64,000 bases of DNA from Variovorax sp. S12S4 (GCF_023195515.1 NZ_JALPKR020000002.1:1465001-1529000), one strand, 5' to 3'. Shown: positions 19,318 to 28,712, numbered from the stretch's first letter. A program made the numbers and translations. Notes: generated from the letters alone by a model not told the origin.

Positions 19318-20430
19318 GCGGCAACTCGCCGTCATCGACGTGAAGCCTGGTGCGGCAATGGAAAGCCAGTCGGGCCTGCAAATGCTGCGCCCGCGCATCT
19401 ACGGAGCTTTTCGCGCGCCGCAGGGTCCGAAGAAGATCGCGGCCATCGTGATGCACCCGACCAGCAACTTCATGGGCCACTACCTCATCGGCCCGCTGGC
19501 CGAGCGCGGCATCTGCTGCATGGGCCTGAACTCGCGCTATGTGGGCAACGACACGGTGCTGCTGATGGAGCGCGCCATCCAGGACCTGGGGGCCGGCGTG
19601 CAGTACCTGCGCGCGGCCGGCTACGAGAAGGTGTTCCTGGTCGGCAACTCGGGCGGCGCGGCACTCGCCAGCTTCTACCAGGCGCAGGCCGAGAAGCTCA
19701 CTGCCACGCACCTGCCAGACGGCGACCCGACGCACCTGCACCCGAGCGATCTGCCGCCTGTGGACGGCATCGCGCTGTGCGCGGCGCACCTGGGCCGCAC
19801 GCGCCTGATGCGCGACTGGATCGATCCGTCCGTGACCGACGAGCACGACCCGCTTTCGGTAGACCCCGAGCTCGACATGTACGACCCGCGCCACCGCGTG
19901 CCCTACGAACCCGAATTTCTCGAGCGCTTCAGCGCGGCGCAGAAGGCACGGCTGGACCGCATCGAGCAGTGGTGCGTCGACCGGCTCGCGCTGCTGCGCA
20001 GCAGACCGGGCGCGCCGCGCGACCAGACCTTCATCGTCTACCGCACGCACGCCGACCCGCGCTGCGTGGATCTTTCGCTCGATGCCAACGACCGGCTGCC
20101 GGGCAGCGTATGGGGCGATGCGCGGCAGGTGAACTACTCGGCCAACGCGATGGGGCGCACCACCTCGCTCACGGCGTTTCTTTCGCAGTGGTCGTCGCGT
20201 TCGCAGGCGGACGGGCCCACCAACCTCGGACGTACTTCCGTGCCGAAACTGCTGCTCACCTACACGGGCGACCAGTCAACCTTTCCGAGCACACGGGACG
20301 CGTGGATGGCCGCCGGTGGATCACGCATCCGCAATGTCGACATCGTGGGGGCAACCACTATCTCGCAGGACAGCCCGATCTGGTTCCTAAGGCGGCGGAT
20401 GCAATTGCCGAATTTGCCCACGCGCTGTAG
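19310..20430 (+). CDS. Alpha/beta hydrolase, frame broken near its end
   Basis: ATG at 19310 overlaps the VOC stop by 8 bases. The protein shows an alpha/beta-hydrolase layout with AAIVMHPTSNFMGHYLIGPL and the nucleophile motif GNSGG (VFLVGNSGGAALASF). As written, the frame runs on without stop into the FAD monooxygenase behind it and makes a 926-residue open frame. The junction reads as nonsense (FLRRRMQLPNLPTRC), while one extra base near 20351-20360 restores VGATHYLAGQPDLVPKAADA, ending EFAHAL at a stop at 20428-20430. That is a normal hydrolase end with the catalytic His, giving 373 residues. So this is two genes and one small deletion, not a true fusion. Its role is probably C-C or ester bond hydrolysis in the pathway. 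Confidence 0.8.
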
Positions 20431-20437
20431 ACCGGAC

Positions 20438-22087
20438 ATGGAAACCTTTGCATTTGCGCCAGCCTACGAGCTGCCGAGCTGGCCTTTCACACCGCCGCCC
20501 GAAATGGGCGGCACGAAGATCGTTCGCCACCCGATCGTGATCGTCGGCGCTGGGCCTTCGGGCCTCACGTTGGCCTGCGACCTGGCACAGCGCGGCGTGC
20601 GCGCCGTGCTGCTCGACGAGGACGACACCGTTGGGGTGCGCGGCGCCTCGTCGCGCGGTATTTGCTATGCGCAAAAGAGCCTGGAGATCTTCGAGCGCCT
20701 GGGCATCTACGAGCGCATGGCCGCCAAGGGCATCACCTGGTCATTCGGGCGCACCTTCTCGGGCGAGCAGGAGGTCTACAACTTCAACCTGCAGGCGAAC
20801 AGCGTCTCCAGGCAGCCGCCTTTCATCAACCTGCAGCAGTTCTACGTCGAATGGTTCCTGGTCGAGCGCATCCTCGAGCTCGGGCTGACCGACGTGCGCT
20901 GGAAGAACCGCGTCAGCAGCGTCGAGCAGTTGCACGACGGCGTGCGCATCGAGGTCGAGACGCCCGCCGGCCGCTACACGATCGAGGCCGACTGGCTGAT
21001 CGACGCCACCGGCGCCAATAGCCCGATCCGCGCAAAGCTGGGCATCGATGCACACTCGTCGCGCAGCACCGATCGCTGGTGCATCAGCGACGTGCGCTTC
21101 AAGAAGCCGCTGCCCACCGAGCGCTGGACCTGGGTCGACGCGCCCTTCAATGAAGGCCGCGGCGTGTGGCAGCACCTGATGGCCGACGGCGTGTGGCGCA
21201 TCGACTACCAGATGCCCGAGGACTGCGACACGAGCTACATCAGCAAGCCCGAAGTGGCCGGCGCGCGGCTGCGCGAACAGCTGGGGCCGGGCGTGGAGTT
21301 CGAGTTCGTGTGGATCGGACCTTACGGCTACCGCGACCACCTGCTCGACAGCTTTCGCCATGGCAACGTGTTCTTCATCGGCGATGCCGCGCATGTGGTG
21401 AGCCCGTTCGGCGCGCGCGGCGGCAACAGCGGCATCCAGGACGCGGCGAACCTCGGCTGGAAGCTGGCGCTCGTTGCGCAAGGGCAGGCGAGCGATGCGC
21501 TGCTCGACAGCTACGACGCCGAACGCCAGCCCGCCGCGCAAGAGAACCTGCGGGTGACGAGCCGCTCGGCGCGCTTCCTCGCACCGCGTTCGCCGGCCGA
21601 GCACACGCTGCGCCGCGCCGTGGTGTCGCTGGCCGCGCGCCATCCGTTTGCGCGGGCGCTGGTGAACACGGGCCGCATGTCGGTTGCGAACGACTATCCA
21701 CCCGCGCCGCAATTGCCTGAAGGCGGGCGCAGCGTGCAGAACCTGCCGCTGCGCTGGGCCGACGGAAGCGAGACGACGCTGATGCAGCTTCTGGCCGATG
21801 GCACCCAGTGCATCGGTCTGTGGCTGGCGCCGACACGCACCGAGGCCACGGCGGCGATGAAAGCGACCGCATCGTTGCCGCTGCGCCTGCTGGCCATCGG
21901 CGGCGACAGCGGCTTGCCGACGCTGCAGGTCGACGACCGGCTCACGAACCACCTTGGCCTGCGCGACGCGGGCAGCCTGGTGCTCGTGCGCCCCGACGCC
22001 TACCGCGCCGCGACGTTGACGAATGCCTCGTCCGCGGCCATTGCCGACGCGCTGCGCACAGCCCTTGCCCGGAACACCAACTCATGA
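20438..22087 (+). CDS. FAD-dependent aromatic-ring monooxygenase (PheA/TfdB/MhpA type)
   Basis: ATG at 20438, 7 bases after the restored hydrolase stop; 549 residues. The N-terminal FAD-binding Rossmann motif is PIVIVGAGPSGLTLACDLAQ, the second FAD motif is FFIGDAAHVVSPFGARGGNS, and DSYDAERQPAAQENL follows. The C-terminal 130 residues form the thioredoxin-like domain of this flavoprotein group. Enzymes of this type hydroxylate phenolic rings using NAD(P)H and oxygen. It overlaps the DUF2783 gene by 4 bases (ATGA). The substrate cannot be read from the sequence. Confidence 0.88.
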   Translation: METFAFAPAYELPSWPFTPPPEMGGTKIVRHPIVIVGAGPSGLTLACDLAQRGVRAVLLDEDDTVGVRGASSRGICYAQKSLEIFERLGIYERMAAKGITWSFGRTFSGEQEVYNFNLQANSVSRQPPFINLQQFYVEWFLVERILELGLTDVRWKNRVSSVEQLHDGVRIEVETPAGRYTIEADWLIDATGANSPIRAKLGIDAHSSRSTDRWCISDVRFKKPLPTERWTWVDAPFNEGRGVWQHLMADGVWRIDYQMPEDCDTSYISKPEVAGARLREQLGPGVEFEFVWIGPYGYRDHLLDSFRHGNVFFIGDAAHVVSPFGARGGNSGIQDAANLGWKLALVAQGQASDALLDSYDAERQPAAQENLRVTSRSARFLAPRSPAEHTLRRAVVSLAARHPFARALVNTGRMSVANDYPPAPQLPEGGRSVQNLPLRWADGSETTLMQLLADGTQCIGLWLAPTRTEATAAMKATASLPLRLLAIGGDSGLPTLQVDDRLTNHLGLRDAGSLVLVRPDAYRAATLTNASSAAIADALRTALARNTNS

Positions 22088-22287
22088 TCACCGAGCCCCG
22101 CATCCCCAATCCGGACGGCTTCTACGCCGCCCTGCTCGCAGCGCACGAAGGCCTGGGCGAAGCGCAGAGCGCCGACCTCAACGCCCGCCTCGTGCTGCTG
22201 CTGGCCAACCAGTGCGGCGACCAGGCCGTGCTGCTCGACTGCATCCGTGCAGCGGCCGAAGACCCTACGACCATTCAAGCCCCATGA
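22084..22287 (+). CDS. DUF2783 small protein
   Basis: A 67-residue protein (ITEPRIPNPDGFYAALLAAH, NARLVLLLANQCGD), coupled by 4-base ATGA overlaps both to the monooxygenase before it and to the metallo-hydrolase after it. DUF2783 proteins regularly accompany this type of FAD monooxygenase, which suggests a partner or stabilising subunit. No catalytic motif is visible. Function unknown. Confidence 0.8.
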   Translation: MITEPRIPNPDGFYAALLAAHEGLGEAQSADLNARLVLLLANQCGDQAVLLDCIRAAAEDPTTIQAP

Positions 22288-23261
22288 ACGCCAACGTCTC
22301 CTTCGCTTCCGCCTCCGACACACGCGAGCAGCAACCGCAACTGCGTGAGCTCGCGCCCGGCGTGTACGGCTACATCAGCGACTTCGATCCGAACTGCGGC
22401 TTCGTGGTCGGCGACGAGCAGGTGGTGCTGATCGACACCCGGCCCACGCCGCGCATGGCCCGCGACTTTCTCGCCGCCATTCGCACGGTGACCGACAAGC
22501 CGATCAAGACCATCGTACTCACGCACTACCACGCGGTGCGCGTGATGGGTGCAAGCGCGTTCGACGAGGTCGAGGCCATCATCGCGAGCAACGGCACGCT
22601 CGACTGGATCCGCACGCGCGGACAGGCCGACTTCGATTCGGAGGTCGGGCGTTTTCCGCGCCTGTTCGCGGGGGTGGAAGAAATTCCGGGCCTCACTTTT
22701 CCGACGATGAGCTTCGAGCGCGAGATGAGCCTGTGGCTCGGTCCACGACCCGGCCTGGGCCGTGAGTTGCGCCTGATGGCACTGGGCCGCGGCCATTCGA
22801 GCGGCGACACGGTCGCGTGGCTCCCCGACTGCGGCGTGCTGTTCTCAGGCGACGTGGTGGAGAACCACTGCGGCGTGTACGCGGGCGATGCCTACATCGG
22901 CGACTGGGCCGGCACGCTCGACGCGGTGCGGGCATTGAAGCCGCGCGTGCTGGTGCCCGGACGCGGCGCCGTGCTGCAAGACGAAGCCGCCTGCGCCGAA
23001 GCCATCGGCCTCACCCAGGCTTTTCTTGGCACCCTGCTCGACAGTGTGAAAGCCGGCATTGCCGCGGGCGAAACGCTCAAGGGCTGCTTCGCGCGCGCAG
23101 AAGCTGCGATGACCCCGCGCTTCGGCGCATGGCCGGTGTTCCAGCACGTGCTGCCCTTCGACGTGTCGCGCGCCTATGACGAACTGCGCGGTATCGAACA
23201 CCCCGTGGTGTGGACGGCCGAGCGCGACCGCGAGCTCTGGCAGACGCTGCGCGGGGACTGA
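22284..23261 (+). CDS. Metallo-beta-lactamase-fold hydrolase with a reduced metal site
   Basis: A 325-residue MBL-fold protein. The usual HxHxDH motif reads His81-Tyr-His83-Ala-Val-Arg86, so the Asp and His of metal site 2 are missing. The later site-2 His (PGHG in glyoxalase II) is Arg227 (VLVPGRGAV). Site 1 residues His81, His83 and His171 (GRGHSSGD) and the bridging Asp190 (LFSGDVVEN) remain. It may therefore bind one metal only. ATG at 22284 overlaps the DUF2783 stop. In the pathway it could hydrolyse a lactone or thioester. Confidence 0.85.
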   Translation: MNANVSFASASDTREQQPQLRELAPGVYGYISDFDPNCGFVVGDEQVVLIDTRPTPRMARDFLAAIRTVTDKPIKTIVLTHYHAVRVMGASAFDEVEAIIASNGTLDWIRTRGQADFDSEVGRFPRLFAGVEEIPGLTFPTMSFEREMSLWLGPRPGLGRELRLMALGRGHSSGDTVAWLPDCGVLFSGDVVENHCGVYAGDAYIGDWAGTLDAVRALKPRVLVPGRGAVLQDEAACAEAIGLTQAFLGTLLDSVKAGIAAGETLKGCFARAEAAMTPRFGAWPVFQHVLPFDVSRAYDELRGIEHPVVWTAERDRELWQTLRGD

Positions 23262-23301
23262 CCCACTACCGATTTCAAAACAAGCAACGGAGACACGAAC
23301 G

Positions 23302-24277
23302 ATGAAACGATTTTTTTCCCCTGCTGGCCGCAACCCTCGCGCTGGCCGCCGCGCCTTTTGCATCCGCTCAACAGGCGGGTTACCCGAGCCAACCCGTCAA
23401 ATGGATCGTGCCCTACGTGGCAGGCGGCGGCACCGACAACCTGGCGCGCGCGCTGGCCGAGGCCATGCAGCCTTCGCTCGGGCAGCCGCTCATCATCGAC
23501 AACCGGCCGGGCGCATCCACCAACATCGGCGTGTCGGTGCTGATGCAGGCCAAGCCCGACGGCTACACGATCATGCAGGCCGAAAACGCGGCGCTGCTTT
23601 TCAACGAGCACATGTTCGCCAAGCTGCCCTACAAGCCTGCGAGCGACTTCACCTACATCGGCACCATCGGCCGCTTTCCGGTGGCGCTGGTGGTGCACCC
23701 GGACTTTCCCGCGAAGAACGTGGCCGAGTTCGTGCGCTACGTAAAGGCCAACCCCGAGAAGGTGAGCTACGCGTCGCCCGGCAACGGCTCGCCGCACCAC
23801 ATGGCGATGGAGCTCTTCAAGCAGAAGGCCGGTATCAGCATCACGCATGTGCCGTACAAGGGCGCCGCACCCGCCATGACCGACCTGATGGGCGGGCAGG
23901 TGCCGACGATGATGCTCGACCTCGCTTCAGGCCTGCCGATCATCAAGGCGGGCAAGGTGCGGGTGCTGGCGATTGCGCTGCCGCAGCGTGCGGGCGCGCT
24001 GCCCGAAGTGCCGACCTTCGTCGAGGCCGGGTTCAGCGACGTGAACGCCTATGCCTTCCACGGCCTGATCGGCCCGGCCGGCATGCCGCCGGAAGCGGTC
24101 GGGCGCATCAACAGCGAGCTGCAGAAGGCGATGAAGGCACCCAAGGTGGTGAAGCTGTTTGCGGATTTCGGCTTCGAGCCGCTGCCGGGCACGCCGCAGG
24201 AGTTCTACAAACTGTCGCGGGCGGAGAGCGAGCGCTGGGGCAAGATCATCCAGGCCGCGGGCGTGAAGCTGGACTAG
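23302..24277 (+). CDS. TctC/Bug-family periplasmic solute-binding protein, frame broken in the signal peptide
   Basis: GGAGAC precedes the ATG at 23302. From 23408 on, the frame gives a clear Bug/TctC binding protein (WIVPYVAGGGTDNLARALAE, IIDNRPGASTNIG, ASPGNGSPHHMAMELFKQKA, VPYKGAAPAMTDLMGGQV). The ATG lies in a different frame; a run of seven T (23311-23317) separates them. With six T the start becomes MKRFFPLLAATLALAAAPFA, a normal Sec signal peptide ending ASA|QQ, and the whole protein is 324 residues. These proteins bind carboxylates or aromatic acids, and many are orphans without TctAB, as here. It probably captures a substrate of the preceding catabolic genes. Confidence 0.85.
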
Positions 24278-24292
24278 AGAAAGTGCCGCCGG

Positions 24293-24631
24293 CTACCAGC
24301 CGAGCCACAGGTGCAGTGGCAGGTACACCGCCATGCCCGCCAGCATCGTGCCGAGCACCCCGCGCCGCCAGTAGTAATAAGCGGCGCCAACCACCGTGGC
24401 GTACAGGCGTGCATCGTGCAGCGTGGTGATCAGGTGGCCCTGGGTCATCACGATCTCCGGCGCGATCACGCCTGCCAATGCCGCGGCCGGCGCATAGTGC
24501 AGCGCGCGGTGCGCCCAGTCGGGCAAGCCCCAGGGGCGGTCGAGAATGAAGAAGAAGCACCGCGTGAGCACGGTGACCCCGGCCAGTCCGACGATGATTG
24601 CGAGCGTCCAGAAATCGGTGGTGGCGCTCAT
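24293..24631 (-). CDS. azlD: AzlD-family branched-chain amino acid export subunit
   Basis: A 112-residue inner-membrane protein with about four hydrophobic helices (FWTLAIIVGLAGVTVLTRCF, APAAALAGVIAPEIVM, VVGAAYYYWRRGVLGTM, LAGMAVYLPLHLWLG). AzlD is the small partner of AzlC in branched-chain amino acid efflux. The ATG at 24631 overlaps the azlC stop by 4 bases. A longer in-frame open stretch upstream is the antiphase of azlC. Confidence 0.88.
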   Translation of the reverse strand: MSATTDFWTLAIIVGLAGVTVLTRCFFFILDRPWGLPDWAHRALHYAPAAALAGVIAPEIVMTQGHLITTLHDARLYATVVGAAYYYWRRGVLGTMLAGMAVYLPLHLWLGW

Positions 24632-25368
24632 TTGTTGTCTTCCGCATCCGGGTCGAGCCCGAGCTGCTTCTCGAGCCAGAAGCACAGCAGCACCGCCGTG
24701 CCGATGGCCACCACGATGTTGAGCTTGAGCGGCAGCGCATAGGCCGCCACCGCGGTAACGCTGGCAATCAGCGCGGCCAGCATGCGCAGCGGCGTGGTCG
24801 CCATCGAGCAGACGATGGCCACCAGGCTCAGCACGCCCGCAAAACCGAGGCCCCAGTTCTGCGGAATGAAGTTGGCCAGCGCAATGCCCAGAAGGCTCAT
24901 GCCCATCCACGAGCACCAGGTCACGAAGTAGTTGCCGGTGAGATAGGCCTCCTGCGCCTTCTGCTCGTCGGGCCCGACCGGCGGCGACGTATACCGCCGG
25001 GTGAAGAGCGCATAGCTCAGGTCGGCGGTGAGATAGCCGTGTGTCATGCGGCGCCAGCGCGGCATGTGCATGAGGTATGGCCGAAGGTGCAGGCTGAAGA
25101 CCACGAAGCGCAGGTTGACGCAAAAGCCGGTGGCCAATATCACCCAGGCCGGCGCGCCTGCGAACAGCAGCGGAATGGCGGCGAGCTGCGAACTGCCGGC
25201 GTAGACCAGCAGCGTCATTGCCACGGATTCCAGCACGCTCATGTTCGACTTGACCATGGCAACGCCGGTCATGAGGCCCCAGGCGCCGATGCCCAGAGCG
25301 GCCGAGGACATGTCGCGGATGCCGGCGCGGAATTCTGGGCGGCGGCGGATGGCTGCGGACAGGAACAT
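24628..25368 (-). CDS. azlC: AzlC-family branched-chain amino acid exporter
   Basis: A 246-residue multi-spanning membrane protein with AzlC features (LGIGAWGLMTGVAMVKSNMS, YAGSSQLAAIPLLFAG, NLRFVVFSLHLRPYL, FVTWCSWMGMSLLG). It forms the exporter with AzlD. The start shares one base with the fmt stop, and its end overlaps azlD, so def-lipoprotein-fmt-azlC-azlD reads as one tightly coupled operon. Confidence 0.9.
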   Translation of the reverse strand: MFLSAAIRRRPEFRAGIRDMSSAALGIGAWGLMTGVAMVKSNMSVLESVAMTLLVYAGSSQLAAIPLLFAGAPAWVILATGFCVNLRFVVFSLHLRPYLMHMPRWRRMTHGYLTADLSYALFTRRYTSPPVGPDEQKAQEAYLTGNYFVTWCSWMGMSLLGIALANFIPQNWGLGFAGVLSLVAIVCSMATTPLRMLAALIASVTAVAAYALPLKLNIVVAIGTAVLLCFWLEKQLGLDPDAEDNK

Positions 25369-26321
25369 CAGCCGAACACCTGCCCGGGCTTCAGGTCGAA
25401 GCCGCGCAGGAAATCGGCCACGGCCAGGCGCTTGCCGCCGGGACGCTGGAGTTCGGTGACCATCACGATCGAGCCGGCCGCGGCCACCGCAACGCCCGCG
25501 TCGGTAACAGCGAGGATGGTGCCGGGTGCGGCCGATTGTTCGGCGGGCGCGGCGTAGGCGGCCCAGAGCTTGATGGTTTCTCCATCGAGCACGCTGTTGG
25601 CACCGGGAAAAGGATCGAACGCGCGAATGCGCCGCACGATGGCGTCGGCAGGCTGGTTCCAGTCGACCTGCGCTTCGTGCTTTTCGACCTTGTTGGCGTA
25701 GGTCACGCCTTCGGCAGGCTGCGGGGTGCGCGCCAGGTTGCCGATACGGGCCAGCGCCTCGACGATCATGCGGCCGCCGAGTTCGGCCAGCCGGTCGTGC
25801 AGGCGGGCGGTGCTGTCGTTGCCGATATCCACCGACTCGCGCAGCAGCATGTCGCCCGTGTCCAGGCCGGCGTCCATCTGCATGATGGTGATGCCGGTTT
25901 GCGTGTCGCCGGCTTCAATGGCGCGGTGGATCGGCGCCGCACCGCGCCAGCGCGGCAGCAGGCTGGCATGGATGTTGAGGCAGCCGAACTTCGGCAGGTC
26001 GAGCACCCATTGCGGCAGGATGAGCCCATAGGCCGCAACCACCATCACATCGGGATTTGCCGCCAGAAGGGCCTCGCGCGCGGCCGAAGCGTCTTCGGGG
26101 TACTTGCCGTCGAGCCGCAGGCTGCGCGGCTGCGCCACGGGCCAGTGGTTGGCCACGGCACATTGCTTGACGGGAGAGGCCTGCAGCTTCATGCCGCGCC
26201 CGGCGGGTCGGTCGGGCTGGCTCAGCACCAGCACCACTTCATGTCCGGCCGCGGCAATGGCCTCGAGCGCGACGCGCGCAAACTCGGGCGTGCCCGCAAA
26301 AACGACCTTGAGCGGGTTCAA
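25368..26321 (-). CDS. fmt: Methionyl-tRNA formyltransferase
   Basis: A 317-residue enzyme that formylates initiator Met-tRNA from 10-formyl-THF. Signatures: [59 protein letters not shown] and [11 protein letters not shown]. The C-terminal tRNA-binding domain extends to the end. It pairs with def upstream, the enzyme that later removes the formyl group; a small lipoprotein gene lies between them, overlapping fmt by 4 bases. Confidence 0.96.
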   Translation of the reverse strand: MNPLKVVFAGTPEFARVALEAIAAAGHEVVLVLSQPDRPAGRGMKLQASPVKQCAVANHWPVAQPRSLRLDGKYPEDASAAREALLAANPDVMVVAAYGLILPQWVLDLPKFGCLNIHASLLPRWRGAAPIHRAIEAGDTQTGITIMQMDAGLDTGDMLLRESVDIGNDSTARLHDRLAELGGRMIVEALARIGNLARTPQPAEGVTYANKVEKHEAQVDWNQPADAIVRRIRAFDPFPGANSVLDGETIKLWAAYAAPAEQSAAPGTILAVTDAGVAVAAAGSIVMVTELQRPGGKRLAVADFLRGFDLKPGQVFG

Positions 26322-26812
26322 TCCCGGATCCGATCGAGTTCGAGGTCATCCCCCGTGTGATAGCGGCGAACCACGCCGGTGGGGTCGATATAGATATAGA
26401 GCATGCGGCGCTCGTTCACGGCCTTGTAGCGCCAGGTCCAGACGGTGCCGTCGAAAGAACTGACGCGGCTGATTTCATAGGGCCGGCCATAGAAGGCGAC
26501 CACGTCGTTCTGGCGCCATCGGTCGACCTTGATGTCGTGGCCGAAGCGCGCCTCGTTGAGCACCTGCGTCACGGAAATCACCTTGCCGGAGGCATCGACG
26601 TCGATGTCGATCACCTCGTAGCCGGCCGGCATCCGCGAATACTGCAGGCGCTCGCCGCCGCCGGTGAGCGGGTAGCGGCCCGTCGGAGGCCCCAGGCGCT
26701 GCAGGGTTTCGGCCGCCGTGGTGCCCGGCACGATGCGCGTCGGTTCGCTGGCGCAGCCGGCCAGCAGCAGCGCGGCGGCGACGATAAAAGCACTCGGCCA
26801 GGCAAGGCGCAT
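26318..26812 (-). CDS. Small outer-membrane-type lipoprotein
   Basis: A 164-residue protein with a lipoprotein signal whose lipobox LAGC gives Cys20. The mature part ([66 protein letters not shown]) resembles SmpA/OmlA-like beta folds that follow how a template is threaded (BamE-like), but I cannot name the family firmly. It starts 2 bases after def and overlaps fmt by 4 bases. Confidence 0.75.
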   Translation of the reverse strand: MRLAWPSAFIVAAALLLAGCASEPTRIVPGTTAAETLQRLGPPTGRYPLTGGGERLQYSRMPAGYEVIDIDVDASGKVISVTQVLNEARFGHDIKVDRWRQNDVVAFYGRPYEISRVSSFDGTVWTWRYKAVNERRMLYIYIDPTGVVRRYHTGDDLELDRIRD

Positions 26813-26814
26813 CC

Positions 26815-27336
26815 TCAGGCCCTGCCTTCCCTGGCCTCTTCGCGCTGCTGCTTGAGCAGCTTGCTCTTGATACGGTTGCGCTTGAGCGGCGACAGGTATT
26901 CGACGAACACCTTGCCCAGCAGGTGGTCGAGCTCATGCTGGATGCACACGGCGAGCAGGCCTTCGGCCTCGATGGTGCGCAGCTCGCCGTTTTCGTCCAG
27001 CGCCTGCACCTTGACCGACGTGGAGCGCATCACGCCGTCGTAGATGCCGGGCACCGAGAGGCAACCCTCTTCGTTCAGCACCTTTTCGTCGCTTGCCCAG
27101 ATAATTTCGGGGTTGATGAGCACCAGCGGCTCGTTGCGCTCTTCGGAAACGTCGATGACGACCAGGCGCTCGTGCACGTCGACCTGGGTGGCGGCCAGCC
27201 CGATGCCGTTGGCGTCGTACATGGTCTCCAGCATGTCGGCAACCAAGGCCTTGATGCGTGCATCGACGCCCTGTACCGGCTTGGCAACCGTGTGCAGTCG
27301 CTTGTCCGGGTAACTCAGAATGATTCGTTTGGCCAT
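26815..27336 (-). CDS. def: Peptide deformylase
   Basis: A 173-residue metalloenzyme that removes the N-formyl group from nascent proteins. All three motifs are present: [17 protein letters not shown] (metal Cys) and the metal-binding QHELDHLLG. It is the first gene of the def-lipoprotein-fmt-azlCD operon and is divergent from the LysM gene, with 161 bases between the starts. Confidence 0.97.
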   Translation of the reverse strand: MAKRIILSYPDKRLHTVAKPVQGVDARIKALVADMLETMYDANGIGLAATQVDVHERLVVIDVSEERNEPLVLINPEIIWASDEKVLNEEGCLSVPGIYDGVMRSTSVKVQALDENGELRTIEAEGLLAVCIQHELDHLLGKVFVEYLSPLKRNRIKSKLLKQQREEAREGRA

Positions 27337-27408
27337 GAAAAACGGGAAAAGTTGTGGCTATTTTCGCCAATTCCGCGACGCGATGAGCTCGGATCGCCTG
27401 AAAACGTT

Positions 27409-27422
27409 GCCCTTTAAAGGGC
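27409..27422. promoter_or_regulatory. 14-base perfect palindrome in the def/LysM divergent region
   Basis: GCCCTTTAAAGGGC is a perfect spacer-less palindrome between the divergent def and LysM genes. Its position and AT-rich centre fit a dimeric regulator site, but no known consensus was recognised. Confidence 0.4.
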
Positions 27423-27446
27423 TTCGGGCGCAGAATTCGTAGCAAA

Positions 27447-27474
27447 TTGTGAGATTCGTATGCGCGCCGATACT
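27447..27474 (+). promoter_or_regulatory. Possible sigma-70 promoter of the LysM gene
   Basis: TTGTGA (27447-27452) and GATACT (27469-27474) are separated by 16 bases, and the LysM ATG follows 23 bases later. The match is fair but not strong. Confidence 0.4.
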
Positions 27475-27497
27475 TTGATGCGCTCACCCATCCAGAC

Positions 27498-28712
27498 ATG
27501 AAAAAGCTCCGAACCCCTGTCCGCCAGCGCACGCATCTTTTCGCCACGTTGGCAGCCCTTGCGGTAATCAGCGGTGGCACGACGGCCTGGGCTCAGAACT
27601 ACCCCGTCACTCCGCAGCAACGCGCCACGGCACAGCAAACCGCCCAGAACGGCGTTCCGCTGAGCGAACTGGCGGCCAGCGCACCTGACGAATACACGGT
27701 CAAGCCCGGCGATACGCTCTGGGCCATTTCGCGCCTCTACCTGTTGCGCCCCTGGCGCTGGCCGGAACTGTGGGGCATGAACATCAACGAGATCGCGAAC
27801 CCGCACCGCATCTACCCGGGCCAGGTTCTCTACCTGGACAAGACGGGCGGCCGCGCGCGCCTCACCATGCGCCGCGGCTCGGGCGGCAGCGCAGACGGCG
27901 GCACCATCAAGCTGTCGCCGCGCACGCGCTTCGATTCGCTGGCCGGCATGGCGCTGCCCACGCTCAACCCGAGCATCATCGAGCCGTTCCTGAGCGAGCC
28001 GATCGTGGTGGACGCCGACACGCTGCAAAGCGCGCCGCGCATCGTGGCCGGCAACGACAGCCGGGTGCTGCTGTCGCGCGGCGACCGTGCCTATGCGCGC
28101 GGCAATGCCGATACGCCGTTGCTCGAAACGCCGGGCCCGCTGAAGAACTTCCGTGTGTTCCGCAGCGCCACGCCGCTCAAGGACCCGGGAACCGGTGAAA
28201 TCCTCGGCTACGAGGCGCAGTACCTGGGCAAGGCCCAGCTCCAGCGCGGCGAATCGACCACGGTCGAGACCCAGAAGGACAAGGACGTCATCACGGTGGT
28301 GCCGGCCAGCATCGACATCATCGCGGCACGCGAGGAAATCCGCGCCGGCGACCGCCTGCTGCCCGAGCCGCCGCGCCAGCTGCTGAGCTACGCGCCGCGC
28401 GCGCCCTCCACGCAGGTCGAAGGCCGCATCATCTCGGTCTACGGCAATGCGGTTCAGTTTGCGGCGCAGAACCAGGTGGTGGCCATCAACAAGGGCACGC
28501 GCGACGGCGTCGACAGCGGCCACGTGCTGGCCATCCTGAAGAACGGCGAAACCATTCTCGACCGCACTGGCGAACGCAAGGAAACGATCAAGCTTCCGAA
28601 CGAACGCATCGGCCTGCTGATGGTGTTCCGCCCGTTCGAAAAGGTGTCGTACGCGCTGGTGCTCGAAATCACCGACACCCCGCGCGCCGGCGACTTCCTC
28701 GTCAATCCCTGA
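27498..28712 (+). CDS. LysM peptidoglycan-binding protein
   Basis: A 404-residue secreted or periplasmic protein. The signal peptide ends near TAWAQ (about residue 33). One LysM domain lies at about 66-113 (YTVKPGDTLWAISRLYLLRP, NEIANPHRIYPGQVLYL). The remaining 290 residues are a conserved region seen in beta-proteobacterial LysM proteins encoded beside def and dprA. It probably binds peptidoglycan and helps in cell-wall maintenance. dprA follows 30 bases later. Confidence 0.88.
   Translation: MKKLRTPVRQRTHLFATLAALAVISGGTTAWAQNYPVTPQQRATAQQTAQNGVPLSELAASAPDEYTVKPGDTLWAISRLYLLRPWRWPELWGMNINEIANPHRIYPGQVLYLDKTGGRARLTMRRGSGGSADGGTIKLSPRTRFDSLAGMALPTLNPSIIEPFLSEPIVVDADTLQSAPRIVAGNDSRVLLSRGDRAYARGNADTPLLETPGPLKNFRVFRSATPLKDPGTGEILGYEAQYLGKAQLQRGESTTVETQKDKDVITVVPASIDIIAAREEIRAGDRLLPEPPRQLLSYAPRAPSTQVEGRIISVYGNAVQFAAQNQVVAINKGTRDGVDSGHVLAILKNGETILDRTGERKETIKLPNERIGLLMVFRPFEKVSYALVLEITDTPRAGDFLVNP

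Noticed and set aside
19310..22087. A genuine bifunctional hydrolase-monooxygenase
   Set aside because: The joining stretch is nonsense, and a one-base correction restores a normal hydrolase end plus a separate monooxygenase start.
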